Part shown: positions 8,985 through 17,471 of the stretch, one piece after another
Layout: each line of letters begins with the position of its first letter
Numbering within the stretch: position 1 is the first letter of the stretch
Assembly (NCBI GenBank): GCA_910585905.1
Contig: CAJUID010000007.1
Location: 1 to 64,000 of the forward strand
Origin: an uncultured Lachnospiraceae bacterium
GTDB lineage: Bacteria; Bacillota; Clostridia; Lachnospirales; Lachnospiraceae
Direction of reading: 5' to 3'
Length of the DNA: 64,000 nucleotides
Notes under the pieces: generated by a model
The model's database searches: none
What the model was told of the DNA's origin: nothing
The model's input: the letters and a program-made list of their open reading frames with translations, nothing else
Program-made: the position numbers and the translations under genes

Positions 8985-10154
8985 ATGACAGTAAGATACC
9001 CAGAATATTATGAGAACTTTTCTTGCATAGCTGGTGAATGTGAGGATACCTGCTGTGCTGGGTGGGAAATTGATATTGATGATGCGAGTTATGAATATTA
9101 TATGCAGATACCCGGAAAGTTTGGGGAACGGCTGAAAAACAGTATAAAGGAGTATCAACCGGATGATGATGGCAGATATGAGATGCATGGTTTTATCTTA
9201 AAGGAAGGGAAACGCTGTCCCTTCCTTAATTCGGATAATCTCTGTGATATGATTCTTCAACTAGGGGAGGATGCAATCTGTGATGTCTGCACCAATACAC
9301 CGCGCAATTTTTTAGAATATGGAAATGCAAGGGAAATTTCCATTAGTCCAAGCTGTGCAGAGGCGGGGCGGTTGATTTTTTCAGATAGTAAGAAAACCCG
9401 GTTTATAGAAAAAGAGACGGACGAGTTGCTTGACTTTGAAGAGAGTGAGGAAGAGTTGGCAGCAGCAGACGCGATTCGCAGTGCTAGAGATAGGGCAATA
9501 TCCATTTTGCAGGACAGGGAAACAAATATTTATCAGAGAATTGCGAAGTTTTTGGCTTATTCAGAAAAGGTTCAGGAGTGTTTCAACAGGGGGGAATTTA
9601 AGGACATTCCAGAGAAAAATAGTGTTAAGGATATAAAGCTTGATATCGAGAGATTAGGAACGCTACAGGAAACCACATACTATTCCCTTTTTCGAGAGAG
9701 GATGAAATCTTTTAGGGAGCTGGAAAGTATGAATGAGGAATGGGAGCTTTATCTGGAGCGCATGGAGGCGCTTTTTTTTGAGGAGGGCAAAGGAAGGGCG
9801 CGTTATGAAAATACATTTCAAGATTTTCGGGAATACTTAAAAAAACAAGGGCGTGAATACCAGATAGAACATTTAATGGTATATTATGCATTTTTATTTC
9901 TGGCACGCTGTGTGGATGATTTTAACTTTTGGGGGAAAGCACAGTTTTGTGCCTGCAGTTTTTTGATGATACGTGATATGGCGCTGGAGCGCTTTTATCA
10001 AAATGGAGGAAGGTTCCTGACAGAGGATTTTGTGGATGTGGTACGGATTTATGCAAAAGAAATAGAACACTCAGAGGAAAATCTTGAATTTTTAGGGGAT
10101 GAATTTCTATTTGAGGATATTTATCAATGTAAAGCATTATACAAACAAATATAG
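8985..10154 (+). CDS. FliB-family (flagellin lysine N-methylase-like) protein
   Basis: 389 residues. The N-terminus has the FliB signature: YYxxFSCIAGECEDTCCAGWEIDID, with C14, C19, C23 and C24 visible. A second set of cysteines follows in CPFLNSDNLC, AICDVCTNTPR and SPSC, suggesting a metal or Fe-S site. FliB methylates flagellin lysines in Salmonella, but many clostridial paralogues lie outside flagellar loci, and no flagellar gene is nearby here. The name is by family only. The gene ends 16 bases before nfo. Confidence 0.75.
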   Translation: MTVRYPEYYENFSCIAGECEDTCCAGWEIDIDDASYEYYMQIPGKFGERLKNSIKEYQPDDDGRYEMHGFILKEGKRCPFLNSDNLCDMILQLGEDAICDVCTNTPRNFLEYGNAREISISPSCAEAGRLIFSDSKKTRFIEKETDELLDFEESEEELAAADAIRSARDRAISILQDRETNIYQRIAKFLAYSEKVQECFNRGEFKDIPEKNSVKDIKLDIERLGTLQETTYYSLFRERMKSFRELESMNEEWELYLERMEALFFEEGKGRARYENTFQDFREYLKKQGREYQIEHLMVYYAFLFLARCVDDFNFWGKAQFCACSFLMIRDMALERFYQNGGRFLTEDFVDVVRIYAKEIEHSEENLEFLGDEFLFEDIYQCKALYKQI

Positions 10155-10170
10155 GAAAGGACAGAAAGAA

Positions 10171-11007
10171 ATGTTTTATATAGGAAATCATTTATCTGCA
10201 TCCAAAGGCTATTTGGCTATGGGAAAGCAGGCGGTAAAGCTTGGTGGAAATGTGTTTGCATTTTTTACCAGAAATCCGAGGGGAGGGAAAGCGAAAGAGA
10301 TAGATGAGAAAGATGTGTCAGAGTTTCTTGTCTATGCGGAGGAACAAGGATTTGGCACGCTTGTGGCACATGCGCCTTATACAATGAATCTTTGTGCTGC
10401 GAAAGATAGTGTCAGAGAATTTTCGTTAGAAATGATTGCGGACGATTTAAAAAGGATGGAATACACCCCAGGTAATTATTATAATTTCCATCCGGGTTCC
10501 CATGTAGGGCAGGGGGCAGAGAAGGGGATTGAGATGATTTCGGATGCTTTGAACCAGGTTTTAAAAAAGGAGCAGACGACTATTGTCCTGCTAGAGACAA
10601 TGGCTGGCAAAGGAAGCGAGGTTGGCAGAAGCTTTGAGGAGCTCCGCGAAATTATAGACCGGGTAGAACTTTCTGAAAAACTAGGAGTCTGCTTTGACAC
10701 CTGCCATGTCTGGGATGGCGGTTATGATATTGTAAATGATCTGGATGGTGTTTTAACAGAATTTGATAAGATAATTGGGCTTGATAGGCTGCGTGCCGTT
10801 CATTTTAATGACAGCATGAATGATTGTGGTGCCCATAAAGACCGCCATCAGAAGATTGGTGAGGGAAAGATTGGCATGGAGGCAATGCGGAGGGTAACAC
10901 TGCATCCGGCTCTGGCTGGGAAACCGTTTATTTTGGAGACACCAAATGAGGATGAAGGCTATGCAAAAGAGATTGCCATGATCAAAGAATGGACAAAGGA
11001 GATTTAG
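10171..11007 (+). CDS. nfo: Deoxyribonuclease IV (AP endonuclease)
   Basis: 278 residues from ATG 10171, preceded by AGGAAAGGA; an upstream in-frame ATG at 10099 lies inside the previous gene and is rejected. TIM-barrel zinc enzyme that cuts 5' to abasic sites in base-excision repair. N-terminal IGNHLSASKG is diagnostic. Metal ligands are visible in NFHPGSH, LLETMAGKGSE, CFDTCHVWDGGYD, HFNDS, and LETPNEDEGY near the end. It sits between two cysteine-cluster genes. Confidence 0.96.
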   Translation: MFYIGNHLSASKGYLAMGKQAVKLGGNVFAFFTRNPRGGKAKEIDEKDVSEFLVYAEEQGFGTLVAHAPYTMNLCAAKDSVREFSLEMIADDLKRMEYTPGNYYNFHPGSHVGQGAEKGIEMISDALNQVLKKEQTTIVLLETMAGKGSEVGRSFEELREIIDRVELSEKLGVCFDTCHVWDGGYDIVNDLDGVLTEFDKIIGLDRLRAVHFNDSMNDCGAHKDRHQKIGEGKIGMEAMRRVTLHPALAGKPFILETPNEDEGYAKEIAMIKEWTKEI

Positions 11008-11010
11008 CAG

Positions 11011-11670
11011 ATGGAACGTCATGTCAATATGGCTGAGATTTCTGATGGCAAACGGTACAAAAGTACAGATATGGCAAGGCTTGGCTGCAATGAGTGTGAG
11101 GGATGCAGCGATTGTTGCCGGGAAGTTGGGAATAGCATTGTTCTGGACCCATGGGATATCTATATGCTTGAAAAAAATCTTAGGTGCGGATTTGAGGAAC
11201 TTTTAGAAAAGTATTTGGAATTAAATGTAGTAGATGGTGTGGTTCTGCCTAACTTGAGGCTGCTTGGCAATAGAAAAGGATGCACTTTTTTAAGTGAACT
11301 GGGAAGATGTAAGATTCATAATTTCCGGCCTGGATTTTGCAGGTTATTTCCACTGGGGCGCCTATATGAAAATGGTTCTTTTTCATATTTCTTGCAGACA
11401 AACGAGTGCAAAAAGGAGCGCAGGACGAAGATTAAGATTAATAAGTGGCTAGGAATCCCGAATCTGGCAGCGTATGAAACATTTATCTGTGAGTGGCATT
11501 ATCTGTTAAAGGAAGTGCAGATAAAGGCGAAAGTGATGGAGGAACAGGAGCTGCGGAAGAAGAGTATGTATTTTTTGCAGGAGTTTTTTGTTAAGCCATA
11601 TCTGGAAGAAGATTTTTATGGACAATTTGCGCTTCGCTATCAGGCAGCATGCCAGTTTATTCTCGCGTAA
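11011..11670 (+). CDS. YkgJ-family cysteine-cluster protein
   Basis: 219 residues starting 4 bases after nfo. Conserved cysteines occur in CNECEGCSDCCREVGN (about 27-42), GCTFLSELGRCKIHNFRPGFCRLFP (about 90-115), the CKKE motif and a final CEWH. This matches the YkgJ zinc/Fe-S-binding family, whose biochemical role is unclear. The last codons (Q-F-I-L-A-stop) lie in a dispersed repeat beginning at 11656, so the native C-terminus may have been replaced. Confidence 0.8.
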   Translation: MERHVNMAEISDGKRYKSTDMARLGCNECEGCSDCCREVGNSIVLDPWDIYMLEKNLRCGFEELLEKYLELNVVDGVVLPNLRLLGNRKGCTFLSELGRCKIHNFRPGFCRLFPLGRLYENGSFSYFLQTNECKKERRTKIKINKWLGIPNLAAYETFICEWHYLLKEVQIKAKVMEEQELRKKSMYFLQEFFVKPYLEEDFYGQFALRYQAACQFILA

Positions 11671-11716
11671 GCAACGAGCCAAACGCAAGCTTGCAAGGAA
11701 CTGAAAGTTCTTTGGG
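11656..11716 (-). repeat. Partial copy of the dispersed two-hairpin repeat (R1)
   Basis: In reverse complement this carries the right half of the repeat: GAACTTTCAGTTCC, then TTGCGTTTGGCTCGTTGC and the end CGCGAGAATAAA. It is nearly identical to the same part of the copy at 17277-17390. The left hairpin is absent. It overlaps the 3' end of the upstream gene. Confidence 0.8.
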
Positions 11717-11731
11717 AAAGGTAGGGAGATT

Positions 11732-12757
11732 ATGAGAATACCAAAGTTTTTAAAAGAAGGGGATTGTCTTGGGTTTGTTGCACCGGCGTTTGGTTGTAAC
11801 ATAGAACCATACAAAAGCGGTTTTGCCAATGCATTAAAAAAATTTGGGAATATGGGGTTTCGAACAGAGATTGGGCCAAACTGCTATGCCGGTGAGGGAA
11901 TCGGCATTAGCAATACGCCGGAAAAATGTGGCAGTGAGTTAAATACTTATTTTGCAAAAAAAGATATTGGTGCGCTTTTTTCCTGCGGGGGCGGTGAATT
12001 AATGTGTGAGATTCTGGACTATGTAGATTTTGAAAAGCTGGCAGGAGAAGAACCCAAATGGTATATGGGGTATTCTGATAATACAAATCTTATCTTTCTT
12101 CTGGCGACTATTTGTGATATCGTTTCTGTCTATGGGCCATGCGCGCCGGCGTTTGGAATGGAGCCGTGGCATGAGTCGCTCTCCGATGCGATGAAGCTTC
12201 TGATGGGGAAGAAGCAAGCCTTTTCTAATTATCCTCTCTGGGAAAAAGAGTCTGTGAAGGATGAAGAGCATCCACTGGAGCCTTATCATGTAACAGAAAA
12301 AAGCTGTATTCAATGCTTTCCGAATCAGGAGGTCCATGTAGAGGGTAGGATGCTTGGAGGCTGCCTGGACTGTCTTGGCAGGCTGGTCGGGACTCGATAT
12401 GATAAGGCAGTAGAGTTTACAAAGCGGTATGCTGAGGATGGGGTAATATGGTATCTGGAATCCTGTGACCTGAATGTAATGGATATTAGGCGGGCACTGT
12501 GGCAGCTTGACCATGCAGGGTGGTTTGAGACGGCGAGGGCTTTTTTGATCGGCCGCCCGCTCTGTTTTGGGGAAGAGCTTTTTGGGCTTGACCAGTACCA
12601 GGCTGTTACTGGAATACTTGGGAAATATCATGTGCCAATTGTAATGGATTTAGATATCGGGCATATTCCGCCGATGATGCCTGTTATAAATGGGGCAAAA
12701 GCATTGGTAGATGCGGGAGCCAAAAAAGTTACAGTTACTTATGATTTATCAGAGTAG
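11732..12757 (+). CDS. S66-family LD-carboxypeptidase-like protein
   Basis: 341 residues, preceded by GGGAG. The N-terminus (LKEGDCLGFVAPAFG) and the nucleophile S115 in MGYSDNTNLIF match the S66 family (LdcA/MccF). The catalytic glutamate is in YLESCDLN and the histidine in DLDIGHIPPMMP. Members cleave L,D-peptide bonds in murein recycling or inactivate microcin C-like nucleotide peptides; the sequence alone does not choose. No signal peptide, so cytoplasmic. Confidence 0.88.
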   Translation: MRIPKFLKEGDCLGFVAPAFGCNIEPYKSGFANALKKFGNMGFRTEIGPNCYAGEGIGISNTPEKCGSELNTYFAKKDIGALFSCGGGELMCEILDYVDFEKLAGEEPKWYMGYSDNTNLIFLLATICDIVSVYGPCAPAFGMEPWHESLSDAMKLLMGKKQAFSNYPLWEKESVKDEEHPLEPYHVTEKSCIQCFPNQEVHVEGRMLGGCLDCLGRLVGTRYDKAVEFTKRYAEDGVIWYLESCDLNVMDIRRALWQLDHAGWFETARAFLIGRPLCFGEELFGLDQYQAVTGILGKYHVPIVMDLDIGHIPPMMPVINGAKALVDAGAKKVTVTYDLSE

Positions 12758-12796
12758 GAATAATATGTTTTTTAATAATAATTTTTAAGGAATTTG

Positions 12797-12880
12797 TTAG
12801 GAAGATTAACGTTTTCTTAACTTATCCCCTCGGTCATTGACGATAGATTTTATTAGCAGTATGTTAATGGCTGAGGGGAT
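12797..12880 (+). promoter_or_regulatory. Promoter of the RND exporter between inverted-repeat arms
   Basis: TTGACG (12837-12842) and TATGTT (12860-12865) are 17 bases apart. They are bracketed by ATCCCCTCGGTCAT (12824-12837) and ATGGCTGAGGGGAT (12867-12880), which are reverse complements apart from two changes. Further upstream, GTTAGGAAGA (12797-12806) faces TTTTCTTAAC (12813-12822), an 8/10 dyad. The flanking symmetry suggests repressor or activator sites; no regulator gene is adjacent. Confidence 0.5.
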
Positions 12881-12951
12881 TTGCTTTTCAGAAATATTTG
12901 TTTTTTGTTGCGCGGTAGCGATAGGAGAAAAGAAGGAAAAGGAGAAAAGAG

Positions 12952-15900
12952 ATGCCAAAGTTTAGTGTAAAAAGACCTTTTGTGGTTTTAGTTGGTGTTG
13001 TAATGCTTCTGGTATTGGGCTATGTCAGTTTTACAAAGATGTCTACAGACTTTTTGCCAAATATGAATATGCCTTACATGATTGTTATTACAACGTATCC
13101 TGGAGCATCACCGGAAAAGGTGGAGCTGGAGGTTAGTACCGTGTTGGAGGACGCAGTTGGTACGGTAAATGGTGTGAAAAATGTTACAAGCACTTCGGCA
13201 GAAAATTCTAGTGTGGTTTCCCTGGAATTTGAAGATGATACCAACATGGATGCCGCAATGGTAAAGGTATCTTCAGCAGTAAATCAGGTTACGCTTCCAG
13301 AGACTGCAGGGACACCAATGATTATGCAGATTTCTGCTGACATGATGGCGACCATGATGCTCAGTGTGGATTATGAAGGGAAGAGTGGATATGAGTTGTC
13401 CCAGTTTATTGATGACAATATTATCCCAGAAATGGAGCGTCAGGATGGTGTGGCAAATATTACGGCGTCCGGTATGGTGGAGAAATCCATTGAGGTGAAA
13501 CTGAACCAGGATAAGATTGATGATGTCAACGGGCAAGTTCTGGAAAAGACGAATAAAGAGCTTGCAAAGGCAAAGCGGGAATTAGATAAGGCAGAGAAGA
13601 AATTAAAAGAAGGAAAAGAGGAGTTATCTTCCCAAAAGGATAAATTAGAGGATCAGCAGGATGCACAGTCAAGCGAGCTTGCAAAGTTCAGTAAAATGAT
13701 GAACCAGGCAGTAGCGACAAAGCAGGCATATGCCTCAAACCTGACAAGTCTAAAAGCAAAGAAATCAGCGCTTACGATGGAAAAGCAGGCGTATGAGAAA
13801 AACAAGATAGCGGCCACTTACCGACAGATGAACAGTGGGTTTGCGGCAGTGCAAAAAAGCCTTGAAAAAGGAGGAGCAGCATATCAGAATATTTATGAGG
13901 CAATCTATCGGCAGATTCTTGTGCCGATGGTCCAGGGGCAAATGGATGCCGCAGGAATTGATGCCAAGGTCACAGCCGAAAATGTAGATACATATCTGGC
14001 ACAGCTAGGAGATGCCGCAGATGCTTTAAAGGAGGCGGCAGGGGAGCAGGCTGAAAAACTGACAAAAGAACAGACGGATGCCCAGCTTGCCATGATTCCA
14101 AAGGATGTAAAAGATGCGATTGACAATGCAGATAAGCTAAGTGCATACAAAGGCATGTTAGAGAGCCAGGGACAGGGCGCAGCTGCAAAGCAGATGACAA
14201 AGAAAAACTTGAAGTCTCTGTATGATATTGTTGAGGTGCGCATTCCACAGATAGACACAGCACTTGCCAATCTGAAGACGGAAATTGTGGTTGCCAAAAA
14301 GACGCTGGAGCAGGTGGAGAAGTCAATAAAAGAGGCAGAAGATAAGTATGAGCAGGTAGAACAGGGAAAGATTACAGCTGCTGCCGCTTTTGGAACTGCG
14401 AATGCTCAGATTAGCAGTGCGCAGTCCACATTGGAGGCAAGCGAAAAAGAATTAGAGTCCGGCAGGGAGTCGTATAGAAATTCTAGAAAAGAAGCACTGA
14501 AAAATGCCAATTTAGATCAACTTTTGACAATGGAACAGTTAGCTACGATTCTTTCAGCAGAAAACTTTTCGATGCCTGCGGGGTATATTAGCGAGGATGG
14601 GACGCAGTACCTGATAAAGGTGGGAGATGAGTATGACAGTGTAGATGCCATGAAGGATGCAGTGCTCTGCAAAATATCTGGAGTGGGGGATGTTCGTCTG
14701 TCCGATGTGTCCGATGTGACAATTGTTGACAATGCGGATGAATCTTATGGGCGTGTTAATGGTAATGATGCGGTTCTATTTAGTATTTCAAAAGCAAGTA
14801 CAGCAAGCACCTCAGAAGTTTCAAAAGAATGCAATAAGAAATTAAAAGAATTAGAGAAGGAATATAAGGGGCTGCATTTCACAAACCTGATGGATCAGGG
14901 TGAATATATAGAGATGATTATTGACTCTGTATTGTCGAATCTTTTATGGGGTGCAGCGCTGGCAATTATTGTGCTGTTTATTTTCCTAAAAGATGTAAAG
15001 CCTACCGTAATTGTGGCCTTCAGTATTCCGCTTAGTGTACTGTTTGCTATGGTTTTAATGTATTTTACGAATATTACATTAAATATTATCTCCCTCTCTG
15101 GCCTGGCACTGGGTGTCGGCATGTTGGTAGATAACTCGATCGTAGTGATTGAGAATATTTACAGGCTGCGGAGTAAAGGGATTTCTGCGGCAAGGGCGGC
15201 CGTGATGGGGGCGAACCAGGTGGCAAGCGCAATCTTTTCTTCAACACTGACTACTATCTGTGTATTTTTGCCAATCGTATTTACGGATGGAATTACAAGG
15301 CAGATTATGCAGGATATGTGTTTGACGATTGCATATAGCCTCGGTGCCAGCCTTATTGTGGCACTGACACTTGTTCCATGTATGGGTTCCACATTTTTAA
15401 AGAAATCTTCACAGAAAAAGCACCGCTGGTTTGATGCTATGGTTACAGGGTACGAAAAAGCAATCCGTTTTTGTTTGCGCTTTAAATTTGTACCGATTCT
15501 TGCTGCGGTTGTGCTGCTGGTATTTTCAATCTGGCAGGTTACCCGAATGGGAATTGTGTTTATCCCGGATATGGGAAGTGACCAGTTGTCGGCGAGCCTT
15601 ACCATGGACCCGGAGACAACCAGCGAAGAAGATTATGCTTTGGCGGATAAGATTGCGGAGGAGATTAAAAAGATTCAGGGTGTCAATACAGTTGGCGCAA
15701 TGAAAGGAAGTAGCGGAATGTCCATCGGCGGAGGTGGAGAGGATAAGAATTATACATTTATGCTTCTTCTTGATGAGAAATACGCGAATGATAATAAAAA
15801 AATAGCGGCAAAGGTAGAAAAGATTTTTGAGGATAATAAATGTGAGGAATTTTCGGTTTCAGCCTCTAATATGGATATGTCGAGTATGTTAAGCTCCGGC

Positions 15901-17037
15901 TTGCAGATTAATATTTATGGAAAAGATAATGATAAGCTGATTGAGATTAGCGAGGATGTCATGGAAATGGTAAAGGAAGTTAAGGGCTTTACCGAGGTGA
16001 CAAACGGACAGGAGGATGGCGACAAGGAGGTTCATGTTAAGGTACATAAAGATAAGGCAATGCGTCTGGGCCTTACTGTAGCCCAGGTATATGGTGAGCT
16101 TGCAAAGAAGCTTACGACAGAAAAGAATTCTACTACATTATTTGTGGGGAATGAGGAGTATGATGTAAAGATTGTAGATGAGCGGGATGAGTTAAATACC
16201 GCGAATTTGATGGATTATGAATTTGAGACAACAAAGACGGATAAGGATGGGAAGACAAAGACAGAGAAGCATAAATTAAAAGAGTTTGCAGATTTTGAGG
16301 AGAATAATGGCGTAGCTTCGCTGACCAGGGAGAATCTGGTAAATTATATTAGAGTAAGTGCATTAACGGAGGACGGCTATAATGCTACGCTGCTTAGCAG
16401 GGACTTACAGAAGAAAATTGATCAGTATGAATTGCCTGGGGGCTATGACATTGCGATCCAGGGTGAGAGTGAGACAAATATGGAAATGGTAAGCAATATG
16501 CTTCTTATGATCATGCTGGCAATTATCTTTATTTATCTGATTATGGTTGCACAGTTCCAGGGTCTGCTTTCACCGTTTATTGTGCTTTTGACGATTCCTC
16601 TAGCATTTACCGGAGGGCTTCTGGCATTGCTTATAACCGGAGAACAGATTTCTGTTATGGCGTTGATGGGATTCCTGGTATTGGCTGGTGTTGTTGTCAA
16701 TAATGGTATTGTGTTTGTAGATTATGTTAATAAGCTGCGCCTTAGCGGTGTAGAGAAGAGGGAAGCGCTGGTTGAGACAGGACAGACGCGTATGCGTCCA
16801 ATTCTTATGACTGCACTGACAACGATTCTTGCAATGTCAACACTTGCACTTAGTCAGGATTCAACTGCTGCAATGAGCCGTGGTATGGCGATTGTTACAA
16901 TTGGAGGGCTGGCATATGCGACATTAATGACATTATTTATCGTCCCGGTATTTTACGATATCTTCTATCGCAGGAAGCTAAAAAATGTAGATTTGGGGGA
17001 TGAAGAATCGTTAAATGATATCGACGATATAATTTAA
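12952..17037 (+). CDS. RND-family exporter with large inserted coiled coil
   Basis: 1361 residues, about 330 longer than a typical AcrB/HAE1 permease. TM1 lies at about 8-28 and is followed by the porter-domain signature (TYPGASPEKVELEVSTVLEDAV). A Lys/Glu/Ala-rich helical region at about 190-520 interrupts the first extracytoplasmic loop. The motif GMLVDNSIVVIENIYR near 724 is the conserved TM4 segment, and FLVLAGVVVNNGIVFVDYVN is its counterpart in the second half. The C-terminal tail is acidic. No membrane fusion protein or outer-membrane channel gene is adjacent, as expected in a Gram-positive cell. Substrate unknown. Strong terminator at 17054-17088. Confidence 0.93.
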   Translation: MPKFSVKRPFVVLVGVVMLLVLGYVSFTKMSTDFLPNMNMPYMIVITTYPGASPEKVELEVSTVLEDAVGTVNGVKNVTSTSAENSSVVSLEFEDDTNMDAAMVKVSSAVNQVTLPETAGTPMIMQISADMMATMMLSVDYEGKSGYELSQFIDDNIIPEMERQDGVANITASGMVEKSIEVKLNQDKIDDVNGQVLEKTNKELAKAKRELDKAEKKLKEGKEELSSQKDKLEDQQDAQSSELAKFSKMMNQAVATKQAYASNLTSLKAKKSALTMEKQAYEKNKIAATYRQMNSGFAAVQKSLEKGGAAYQNIYEAIYRQILVPMVQGQMDAAGIDAKVTAENVDTYLAQLGDAADALKEAAGEQAEKLTKEQTDAQLAMIPKDVKDAIDNADKLSAYKGMLESQGQGAAAKQMTKKNLKSLYDIVEVRIPQIDTALANLKTEIVVAKKTLEQVEKSIKEAEDKYEQVEQGKITAAAAFGTANAQISSAQSTLEASEKELESGRESYRNSRKEALKNANLDQLLTMEQLATILSAENFSMPAGYISEDGTQYLIKVGDEYDSVDAMKDAVLCKISGVGDVRLSDVSDVTIVDNADESYGRVNGNDAVLFSISKASTASTSEVSKECNKKLKELEKEYKGLHFTNLMDQGEYIEMIIDSVLSNLLWGAALAIIVLFIFLKDVKPTVIVAFSIPLSVLFAMVLMYFTNITLNIISLSGLALGVGMLVDNSIVVIENIYRLRSKGISAARAAVMGANQVASAIFSSTLTTICVFLPIVFTDGITRQIMQDMCLTIAYSLGASLIVALTLVPCMGSTFLKKSSQKKHRWFDAMVTGYEKAIRFCLRFKFVPILAAVVLLVFSIWQVTRMGIVFIPDMGSDQLSASLTMDPETTSEEDYALADKIAEEIKKIQGVNTVGAMKGSSGMSIGGGGEDKNYTFMLLLDEKYANDNKKIAAKVEKIFEDNKCEEFSVSASNMDMSSMLSSGLQINIYGKDNDKLIEISEDVMEMVKEVKGFTEVTNGQEDGDKEVHVKVHKDKAMRLGLTVAQVYGELAKKLTTEKNSTTLFVGNEEYDVKIVDERDELNTANLMDYEFETTKTDKDGKTKTEKHKLKEFADFEENNGVASLTRENLVNYIRVSALTEDGYNATLLSRDLQKKIDQYELPGGYDIAIQGESETNMEMVSNMLLMIMLAIIFIYLIMVAQFQGLLSPFIVLLTIPLAFTGGLLALLITGEQISVMALMGFLVLAGVVVNNGIVFVDYVNKLRLSGVEKREALVETGQTRMRPILMTALTTILAMSTLALSQDSTAAMSRGMAIVTIGGLAYATLMTLFIVPVFYDIFYRRKLKNVDLGDEESLNDIDDII

Positions 17038-17053
17038 TAAGTATTTTTAGAAA

Positions 17054-17088
17054 TGCCAAAGGGCACCAGGTTTTGCTGGTGCCTTTTG
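17054..17088 (+). terminator. Terminator after the RND exporter gene
   Basis: AAGGGCACCAG pairs with CTGGTGCCTTTT around GTTTTG, ending in a T-run. Confidence 0.9.
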
Positions 17089-17198
17089 AGATATTGATGA
17101 CAATTTTTATATATAAAATTTTGTAGGTCCTTATTATTAGAAAAACAAAAATTAAAAAATTACTGTAATCACAGAGCCAGCAAATTTAAAAAAGATTA

Positions 17199-17228
17199 GA
17201 ATAATTCTGTTGCCAAAAAGCCATAATA
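17199..17228 (+). promoter_or_regulatory. Sporulation sigma-G/F-type promoter for spoVAD-spoVAE
   Basis: GAATA (17199-17203) and CATAATA (17222-17228) are 18 bases apart, matching the forespore sigma-F/G pattern (GNATR, CATWMTA). The first gene, spoVAD, begins about 240 bases downstream and the repeat R2 lies in between. Confidence 0.55.
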
Positions 17229-17276
17229 TAGGAAAATAGTTTATGTGAAAAATAAGTTTTTCACCACTCTTAATTA

Positions 17277-17390
17277 AGTCAAATACCCTAAGTGACAGGA
17301 TATTAGACCCGCGCGCAGCCGCCAAATGCAAAAGGAACTTTCAGTTCCTTGCAAGCATTGCGTTTGGCTCGTTGCATACGCGAGAATAAA
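17277..17390 (+). repeat. Dispersed two-hairpin repeat (R2)
   Basis: Begins AGTCAAATACCC and ends CGAGAATAAA like the other copies. The left hairpin is reduced and the second hairpin has an A/T-rich GGAACTTTCAGTTCC loop. It lies between the spoVA promoter and spoVAD. An open frame running through it into spoVAD is a by-product of the repeat. Confidence 0.8.
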
Positions 17391-17471
17391 GAGTTAGCAA
17401 TATTGTGTCTTCGCACTGCTTGGCAAAATATTGTTTTATGTAAAAAAAGCGGTGCAGAAATGAGGTATATT

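Noticed and set aside
11999..12631. 210-codon minus-strand open frame
   Set aside because: Opposite strand of the S66 peptidase gene, with composition unlike a protein and no start signals.
13905..14326. Long minus-strand open frames inside the RND gene
   Set aside because: Shadows of the biased, helix-coding insert; no binding site and no family resemblance.
17349..17471. Upstream extension of spoVAD (about 41 codons)
   Set aside because: The extra residues are read from repeat R2, and a good binding site precedes ATG 17472.
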